In this document: piece by piece, positions 63,903 to 64,000 of the stretch
Numbering within the stretch: the stretch's first letter is position 1
Layout of the letters: each line of letters starts with the position of its first letter
DNA from: Taxawa tesnikishii (nom. ined.)
Taxonomy: Eukaryota; Ascomycota; Dothideomycetes; Dothideales
Reading direction: 5' to 3'
Length of the DNA stretch: 64,000 nucleotides
NCBI GenBank assembly: GCA_030247885.1
Contig: JAPDRO010000010.1
Coordinates: forward strand, 620,001-684,000
Program-made: the position numbers and the translations under genes
The notes under the pieces: model-generated
Databases searched by the model: none
The model's input: the letters and a program-made list of their open reading frames with translations, nothing else
Told to the model about the DNA's origin: nothing

Positions 63903-64000
63903 TACGTTAAAGTAAATCTTAAATTATGTAGACATAGCGGAGCCCCTTCTAGCCTGCCGTGAGGTCTATATTCTACCCATGCTTCACTAGAATACCCGAC

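Noticed and set aside
1-64000. Search for tRNA, rRNA, secondary-metabolite cluster, Starship captain or Polinton-type genes
   Set aside because: No tRNA-like cloverleaf, rRNA block, PKS/NRPS motif, tyrosine-recombinase motif or capsid-type gene was recognised by eye. A covariance-model and HMM search would be needed to exclude small RNA genes.

Overview
The window is nuclear DNA of a filamentous ascomycete (Pezizomycotina), most likely a Dothideomycete. The basis is short GT-AG introns of about 49-66 bp, fungal-specific families (Zn2Cys6 regulator, DHA1 and ACS-type MFS transporters, PDDEXK_12-like and HNH_2-like proteins, a BAH-PHD protein, DUF3237) and a dense load of Fot1/pogo-type Tc1-mariner transposons. 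No bacterial, organellar or rRNA sequence was seen. Genus and species cannot be fixed from the sequence alone.

Layout. 1-3142 is ordinary host DNA: the 5' part of a threonine aldolase gene (minus), then a five-exon DHA1 MFS transporter (plus). 3384-10689 is gene-poor, with transposon end fragments, two decayed PDDEXK-like genes, an unclassified dispersed repeat and a solo-LTR-like element. 11920-12609 is a truncated Cdc25-type phosphatase. 13347-16390 is copy A of a 3-kb segment whose inverted copy B lies at 46522-49538. It carries a helix-turn-helix/coiled-coil gene plus an antisense gene. 16438-20842 holds a decayed kinase and a divergent gene split by a whole transposon. 21230-30798 is mostly transposons plus a DUF3237 gene. 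32809-39243 has a short Zn2Cys6 regulator, an HNH pseudogene and an intact six-exon ACS-family transporter. 41399-60178 is a mosaic of Tc1, solo LTR, Fot1-like elements and gene fragments. 60399-61760 is an intact BAH-PHD gene. The window closes with a second whole Fot1-like element.

Transposons. Eight near-full-length Fot1-like elements, one internal-deletion derivative and several fragments fall into three transposase types. Type I has an AT-hook-like acidic tail (18259, 21230, 62054). Type II has a C-terminal CCHC zinc knuckle (23083, 28952, 54998). Type III has a long K/E/R-rich coiled-coil tail (44411, 58062, deletion derivative 49593). All share TA target sites and one terminal design: a short outer block followed by two tandem copies of a motif spaced 17 bp apart (18 bp in one). 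The motif differs between families but is kept alike within each pair. Seventeen base pairs is also the length of the CENP-B box bound by the homologous DNA-binding domain. The element at 62054 looks chimeric: its 5' repeat pair and N-terminal DNA-binding domain belong to one subfamily, its catalytic part and 3' repeat pair to another.

How it fits together. Genes that look functional (threonine aldolase, two MFS transporters, Zn2Cys6 regulator, DUF3237, BAH-PHD, probably the Cdc25-like paralog and copy A of the coiled-coil gene) are islands in a transposon-rich compartment where other host genes are being broken. No biosynthetic cluster or CRISPR array is present.
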